A stretch of DNA of 11,505 bases, taken from contig JAGYOV010000016.1 in assembly GCA_018399375.1 (NCBI GenBank), forward strand, positions 1 through 11,505, read 5' to 3'. The position numbers and the translations under genes were made by a program. This document shows positions 7,692-11,505 of this stretch, piece by piece. Each line of letters starts with the position of its first letter. The first letter of the stretch is position 1. The stretch comes from Dehalococcoidia bacterium (GTDB lineage: Bacteria; Chloroflexota; Dehalococcoidia; GIF9; AB-539-J10). The notes under the pieces were generated by a model, which was not told where the DNA came from, did no database searches, and worked only from the letters and a program-made list of their open reading frames with translations.

Positions 7692-7709
7692 GTAAACCAA
7701 ATTATATCA
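7668..7709 (-). promoter_or_regulatory. Candidate rph promoters (extended -10, plus a second overlapping one)
   Basis: On the minus strand TGATATAAT (7709-7701) is a perfect extended -10 element (TGN then TATAAT), which can work with a weak -35. A second candidate uses TTTACA (7696-7691), a 17-base spacer and TACCAT (7673-7668). Both point to rph at 7635. They overlap the rightward promoter of the NEW3 gene on the other strand, so polymerase could probably not occupy both directions at once. Inferred from consensus. Confidence 0.5.
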
Positions 7710-7726
7710 GGAATGGTGAGGGTGAA

Positions 7727-8680
7727 ATGAAAAGAACCAAATTAATCTGTTTTGCAACCTTTCTTATTATGGGTCTGGCAATGTTCGCTTTTCCTCTCAA
7801 CGCCCATCAACAGGTAGAAGCAAATATCGTAGAGACGGGTTCCTCTGTTGTTGCAGGGTTACCACAGGAAACTTCGCCAGAAGAAGAACTAGAGGAAGAG
7901 AGGCTTGCACTCAGCACCAAGTACCCCTCGCTGGCAGGACCGGCAAACAATACCTTTGAGTTCAAAGTTGACATGATATACATCGGTGGCGATGAATCAA
8001 AAAACTTCAACCTTTCGGTTACAGCACCGAGTGGTTGGACAAGCGCGATACAAGAATCAACATACGAAGAACAACAGATAGAGCGCATTCGTCTCAACCC
8101 GTATAACACCACAAGCGTCACGGTGATCACCATAGCACCATACTGGCTCTACCCCGAACCGGGAGATTATACTATAACCTTCGAAGCTACAGAGGCCATC
8201 TCGGGAACTCCTTCGGCAAGCATAGACTTCACGGCAAAAATCACTGCTCGATATGGCCTCAAAACCATCTCTGCCCTCGAGGGGGAGCGGTTGAACATCC
8301 AGACCAATGCAGGAAGCGAGGGCTACCTGCCCATCACCATAACCAATTCTGGAACTGCTGCCCTGGACAAAGTCACGTTCTCTTCCTCGAAACCAGATGG
8401 CTGGAACGTAACCTTCCAGCCCAACGAGATAGAAGCGCTATCCGCAGGAGATTCACGGGAAGTTGGAGTAAGTATAACTCCCCCTGCCAGTACCATCTCG
8501 GGAGACTACATGGTTAATCTGAACTTCAGCAGCGATCCCGAAACCTCAACAGCTCCATCCCAGATAAATATACGCGTAACGGTAGCGACCTCAACCAAAT
8601 GGGGCTGGATAGGAGTAGGAATCGTTATTGCCGTAATAATAGGGCTAGCGGTAATTTTCTCTCGCATGGGTAGAAGATAA
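7727..8680 (+). CDS. Secreted, C-terminally anchored NEW3-domain protein (exporter partner)
   Basis: Predicted protein of 317 residues. The N-terminus (KRTK, then a hydrophobic stretch to about residue 24, then LNA-HQ) looks like a cleavable signal peptide. Next come a short acidic linker (PEEELEEER, 51-59) and two beta-rich, immunoglobulin-like repeats at about 60-172 and 173-287. The second has the clear NEW3 (NPCBM-associated) pattern: ITNSGTAALDKV (205-216), PDGWNVTFQP (223-232), LSAGDSREVGVSITPP (238-253) and SGDYMVNL (258-265). A single membrane helix (about 294-311) and a basic tail, SRMGRR, close the protein, so the repeats should lie outside the cytoplasm. I chose the ATG at 7727 because it has a GTGAGGGTG ribosome-binding region and a basic signal-peptide start; the in-frame GTG at 7682 falls in the promoter. 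The ABC ATPase gene begins four bases after its stop. Substrate and function are unknown. Confidence 0.85.
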   Translation: MKRTKLICFATFLIMGLAMFAFPLNAHQQVEANIVETGSSVVAGLPQETSPEEELEEERLALSTKYPSLAGPANNTFEFKVDMIYIGGDESKNFNLSVTAPSGWTSAIQESTYEEQQIERIRLNPYNTTSVTVITIAPYWLYPEPGDYTITFEATEAISGTPSASIDFTAKITARYGLKTISALEGERLNIQTNAGSEGYLPITITNSGTAALDKVTFSSSKPDGWNVTFQPNEIEALSAGDSREVGVSITPPASTISGDYMVNLNFSSDPETSTAPSQINIRVTVATSTKWGWIGVGIVIAVIIGLAVIFSRMGRR

Positions 8681-8684
8681 TATA

Positions 8685-9617
8685 ATGGGCCAGATCGTTG
8701 TCGAGACCAGCGATTTAAGCAAAAATTATAACGGCCTTACTGCCGTTAATAAGCTAAATCTTCGCATAGAAGAGGGGGAGGTTTATGGCTTCCTGGGCCC
8801 CAACGGAGCAGGCAAAACAACGACTATTCTGATGCTGCTGGGATTAACGGAACCCACTTCAGGAACAGTTCAGGTCTGTGGACACATTCCGCAGAGAGAA
8901 CCAATCAAAGTAAAAAGTCTCGTTGGTTATTTGCCGGAGAAAGTGGGGTTCTACGAGGACTTAACCGCAGCGCAAAACCTGAAATATACCGCTGCACTGA
9001 ACGGACTCCCCCGCGGAGAAGTCGAAGACAAAATCGCCACCATTCTAGCAATGGTTGGCTTATCACAGGTAGCTGATCATCAGGTGAATACATTTTCCAG
9101 AGGAATGAAACAGCGACTGGGTATAGCTGATATTTTGATAAAAGAGCCCAAGCTCGCCTTTCTTGACGAACCCACCGTGGGCATAGATCCCAAGGGAATT
9201 GACGACATCCTCAACATCATAACGAGCATGTCCAGAAAAGGAATAACCGTAATTTTCTGTTCCCATCAACTGCCACAGGTACAAAAAGTGTGCACGCGCG
9301 TGGGGATATTTGCCAAGGGAAAACTGATAGCGGAAGGCCCCGTAAGAATACTGAAACAGCAAACATCACAGGAAGGACAATACCGAATAGAAATTCAAAT
9401 AGCCGACCCCGTTTCCGGACTTACCGATATGATAAAGGACATCAAGGGAGTAATAGACATCTCAGGGCCACCCAATTCGCCGCTCATCATCTGTAGCGCT
9501 GACTTAAGGTCTCAGATAGCCAAGACCATTGTTGACTCAGGCAGTTCTCTAATAGGAATGAAGATAGAGGAATACAACTTAGAGGAAATCTATAAGAAGT
9601 ATTTCCGCGAGGAATAG
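8685..9617 (+). CDS. ABC transporter ATP-binding protein (ABC-2 / CcmA type)
   Basis: Cytoplasmic ATPase subunit of an ABC-2 exporter, 310 residues. The ATPase core fills residues 1-220: Walker A GPNGAGKT (38-45), Q-loop region GYLPEKVGFYEDLT (81-94), signature FSRGMKQRLGIA (137-148), Walker B LAFLDEP (157-163) and the switch histidine in FCSHQ (His194). The remaining 90 residues are the small C-terminal domain usual in this subgroup. Glu in the Q-loop and SRGM in the signature are common variants in this family, so the protein should hydrolyse ATP. The start lies four bases after the NEW3 gene stop and the permease begins 12 bases after its own stop, suggesting coupled translation and one complex. 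It cannot be given a substrate from sequence; related systems include drug, bacteriocin, sodium and polysaccharide exporters. Confidence 0.95.
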   Translation: MGQIVVETSDLSKNYNGLTAVNKLNLRIEEGEVYGFLGPNGAGKTTTILMLLGLTEPTSGTVQVCGHIPQREPIKVKSLVGYLPEKVGFYEDLTAAQNLKYTAALNGLPRGEVEDKIATILAMVGLSQVADHQVNTFSRGMKQRLGIADILIKEPKLAFLDEPTVGIDPKGIDDILNIITSMSRKGITVIFCSHQLPQVQKVCTRVGIFAKGKLIAEGPVRILKQQTSQEGQYRIEIQIADPVSGLTDMIKDIKGVIDISGPPNSPLIICSADLRSQIAKTIVDSGSSLIGMKIEEYNLEEIYKKYFREE

Positions 9618-9629
9618 AGAGGGGTAAAC

Positions 9630-10568
9630 ATGTACGCGGTTTTTTACAAAGAGCTAGCTGACCACTTTAACAGCAAGCGGTTCACCATATTATTTGCCCT
9701 TGCCTCTCTGGCAGCGATACTTGCCATTTACGTGGCAACCCAGAGCATCAGAGGAGAGGTGTCTGCCAGCACAGAGTTCATCTTCCTCAAAATATTTACT
9801 ATCAGCGGAGAGGCGTTGCCTTCATTTCTCTTCTTCATGTCGCTCTTTATCCCCATTATAAGTATATCCCTGGGATTCGATTCCATAAGTAGTGAATACT
9901 CAAGCGGAAATTTAAGCCGGCTTCTATCGCAGCCAATTCACCGCGATGCAGTAATTAATGGCAAATTTCTCTCTGGATTAACCATTCTATCCATCATTAT
10001 CGTTAGCGTCGTAGCCATTGTCGTTGGTTTGGGGCTGCGTACAATCGGAGTTCCACCAACATCAGAAGAAGTTCTACGCCTGATAGTTTTCGTCTTAATA
10101 AGCATAATCTACGGAGCTTTCTGGATGGCCCTGGCCGTTCTGTTCTCAATTCTTTTCAAGAAAGCCTCCACTTCTATGCTCTCCACCATTGGCTTATGGA
10201 TATTTTTCTTCTTTTTCATGTCCATGATCGCTAGCGCCATTGCCGATGCTCAGATCCCCCTCGACTCTAACTCTACATTGGCGATGATAACCCAGAATGC
10301 AGAAATCTCGGGAACGATAGGGCGCATTTCTCCCTGCAATCTCTACGGCGAAGCTATTACCGCATTGCTCGTACCGCAGACAGCCAGTCTCAATTCCGCA
10401 ATAATGCTAATAAGCACGCTTATCGAAGGTAGAATGCTAACTCCTCTGCCCTTCAGCCAGAGTCTCCTGCTCGTGTGGCCACAGCTGACAAGCATCATAG
10501 CCCTGGCCGCTATATGCTTCGCCATCTCGTACATAAAGTTCATGAAACAGGAAATAAGGTCCATATAG
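9630..10568 (+). CDS. ABC-2 type transporter permease
   Basis: Membrane subunit of the exporter, 312 residues. The N-terminal YKELADHFNSKRF is the short amphipathic cytoplasmic stretch usual in ABC-2 permeases. Six hydrophobic segments follow at about 19-41, 63-83, 111-136, 148-176, 183-206 and 281-304. Between the second and third lies SSEYSSGNLSRLLSQPIHRD (87-106), the conserved ABC-2 loop (E..SG.L..LLSQPI.R) thought to contact the ATPase. A longer loop (about 207-280) between segments five and six should be extracytoplasmic and could meet the NEW3 protein; this is inference. A ribosome-binding site, GAGAGGGG at 9617-9624, precedes the ATG. With one permease gene a homodimer is expected. 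The gene ends 19 bases from the stop of the convergent hydrolase gene, and I see no convincing terminator there. Confidence 0.93.
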   Translation: MYAVFYKELADHFNSKRFTILFALASLAAILAIYVATQSIRGEVSASTEFIFLKIFTISGEALPSFLFFMSLFIPIISISLGFDSISSEYSSGNLSRLLSQPIHRDAVINGKFLSGLTILSIIIVSVVAIVVGLGLRTIGVPPTSEEVLRLIVFVLISIIYGAFWMALAVLFSILFKKASTSMLSTIGLWIFFFFFMSMIASAIADAQIPLDSNSTLAMITQNAEISGTIGRISPCNLYGEAITALLVPQTASLNSAIMLISTLIEGRMLTPLPFSQSLLLVWPQLTSIIALAAICFAISYIKFMKQEIRSI

Positions 10569-10587
10569 AACTCCACATCATATTTGT

Positions 10588-11478
10588 CTACTTCTCTCTA
10601 ACCCAGAGATCCTTTCCATCTGTAATGAACTCGAGAGTGCCATCTTCATCCGTACGAAAGAGGCCATCCACACCCGTCACTTCAACGAGCCTTTCCACCA
10701 CCCCGCCATCTGGATGGCCAAATTGATTGTCAACGCCAACTGAGATCACAGCCACTTCGGGCTTGACTATCGTCAGGAACTGAGGCGAGGTGGAGGTAAC
10801 ACTGCCATGATGGGCAACTTTCAGTACAGTACTTCTCAAACCTGGCCGCCTCAAGATCAGATCAAGCTCCGCCTCCTCTCTAATATCCGCTGTAAACAGA
10901 AAGCTTATCTCGTTCCAGAAAAGTCTCAACACTACCCCATTATTATCTACATCACTACTTGTTCCATGAAAGATCTCCCGCGGAGGATTAAGAACCTTCA
11001 TCTTGACACCATTGCCAAGATCTACCTCCATCCCACTCCTTGCTATATGTTGTTCGATCCCTGCACCTTCTATAAGCTCAAGCCATTCACGATAGACAGA
11101 TGATTCGTAGCCTACATCCGCCCACAGGATCCCCTGTACTTCATGCCGTCGCAGCACCTCAACCAAGCCAGCAATGTGATCAGCATGGGGCTGAGTAGCT
11201 ATTACCAGGTCTATACTTCTGTCCCAGAAAGGGATCCGTCGGCCCAATTCCAGATTCAGTTTCTGGGGATCAGGCCCCCCATCAATAAGTACATTCTGTC
11301 CGGAGGGAGTCCGAACCAGAATAGCATCACCCTGTCCCACATCAAGGATGCTCACATGCAATTTACCATCGGGCAGGGTAAATACCAATAACCAGACCAC
11401 AGCACTACACGCAAGAAGAGACAGCACAAGCCACTTTGAGGAAAACCGTGACCGTGATTTGGATATATATCCGTTCAT
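10588..11478 (-). CDS. Membrane-anchored ComEC-like metallo-beta-lactamase-fold hydrolase
   Basis: Predicted protein of 296 residues equivalent to the C-terminal metallo-beta-lactamase-fold domain of the DNA-uptake protein ComEC, here standing alone behind one N-terminal membrane helix (about 15-35, after a basic start RSRF). The hydrolase should face outside. Landmarks are LDVGQGDAILV (45-55), LIDGGPD (64-70), ATQPHADHIAGL (94-105), FTADI (195-199), VAHHGS (221-226) and SVGVDNQFGHP (246-256). In most relatives the HxHxDH-type motif begins with His, whereas here the matching position is Gln96; His98, Asp100 and His101 are kept. Family members are proposed to degrade or bind DNA or other phosphodiesters, but that is not shown for this protein. 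The ATG at 11478 has a good ribosome-binding region, GGAGTGGAGAA, just upstream. No ComEC channel part or other competence gene is present in the window. Confidence 0.88.
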   Translation of the reverse strand: MNGYISKSRSRFSSKWLVLSLLACSAVVWLLVFTLPDGKLHVSILDVGQGDAILVRTPSGQNVLIDGGPDPQKLNLELGRRIPFWDRSIDLVIATQPHADHIAGLVEVLRRHEVQGILWADVGYESSVYREWLELIEGAGIEQHIARSGMEVDLGNGVKMKVLNPPREIFHGTSSDVDNNGVVLRLFWNEISFLFTADIREEAELDLILRRPGLRSTVLKVAHHGSVTSTSPQFLTIVKPEVAVISVGVDNQFGHPDGGVVERLVEVTGVDGLFRTDEDGTLEFITDGKDLWVREK

Positions 11479-11505
11479 TTCTCCACTCCAGTCTTAAATT
11501 TTGAG

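Noticed and set aside
7682..7726. Longer N-terminus for the NEW3 protein starting at GTG 7682
   Set aside because: The 15 extra residues would precede a typical basic signal-peptide start, and the GTG lies within the predicted promoter; the ATG at 7727 has its own ribosome-binding region.
8925..9107. Non-standard ABC motifs (Glu in the Q-loop region, SRGM in place of SGGQ)
   Set aside because: Both are frequent variants in ABC-2/CcmA-type ATPases; all catalytic motifs are otherwise intact.
10594..10608. Small inverted repeat TCTCT/AGAGA at the permease/hydrolase convergence
   Set aside because: Five base pairs of weak stem without a T tract; could easily be chance.
1..11505. CRISPR arrays, tRNA/rRNA genes, insertion sequences, attachment sites, replication origin
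   Set aside because: Reading both strands showed no regularly spaced repeats, cloverleaf-like tRNA sequence, transposase or integrase motifs, or box clusters.

Overview
The window is an ordinary, densely packed bacterial chromosome segment. It holds nine protein genes, one of them cut by the left edge, with no sign of phage, insertion sequences, CRISPR, tRNA or rRNA. Base composition is mid-range. The gene set is an acetyl-CoA synthetase next to a SatP-type acetate transporter, Mfd, ProB-ProA, RNase PH, a NEW3-domain protein with an ABC-2 exporter, and a stand-alone ComEC-type metallo-hydrolase. Together with the protein flavour this is reminiscent of Chloroflexota (Dehalococcoidia-like), but the assignment is an impression from the translations and was not tested.

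Layout, left to right. At 1-284 is the C-terminal end of acs, followed by a perfect 18-bp inverted repeat and then satP (393-950). Both read rightward and form an acetate uptake and activation pair. At 947-4411 on the minus strand is mfd, whose stop codon overlaps the satP stop. A 110-bp divergent gap separates mfd from proB. proB (4522-5634) and proA (5651-6925) read rightward as a two-gene operon for the first two steps of proline synthesis. The proA stop overlaps the stop of rph, which reads leftward (6922-7635). From a compact divergent promoter region, a three-gene operon reads rightward: a signal-peptide and membrane-anchored NEW3-domain protein (7727-8680), an ABC ATPase (8685-9617) and an ABC-2 permease (9630-10568). 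A membrane-anchored ComEC-like metallo-beta-lactamase-fold protein (10588-11478, minus strand) converges on it.

The genes work in separate modules: acetate to acetyl-CoA; transcription-coupled repair; glutamate to glutamate-5-semialdehyde; tRNA 3'-end trimming; an exporter of unknown substrate with an extracytoplasmic partner; and an extracytoplasmic hydrolase of unknown substrate.

The points most worth a second look are the NEW3/ABC-2 cassette, whose substrate is unknown; the apparently leaderless proB transcript; the back-to-back, overlapping promoters between rph and the NEW3 gene; two convergent gene pairs sharing an identical TTAG stop overlap; two strong hairpins at gene ends; and a Gln in place of the first metal-binding His in the ComEC-like protein. 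No clearly new defence or mobile system was found.
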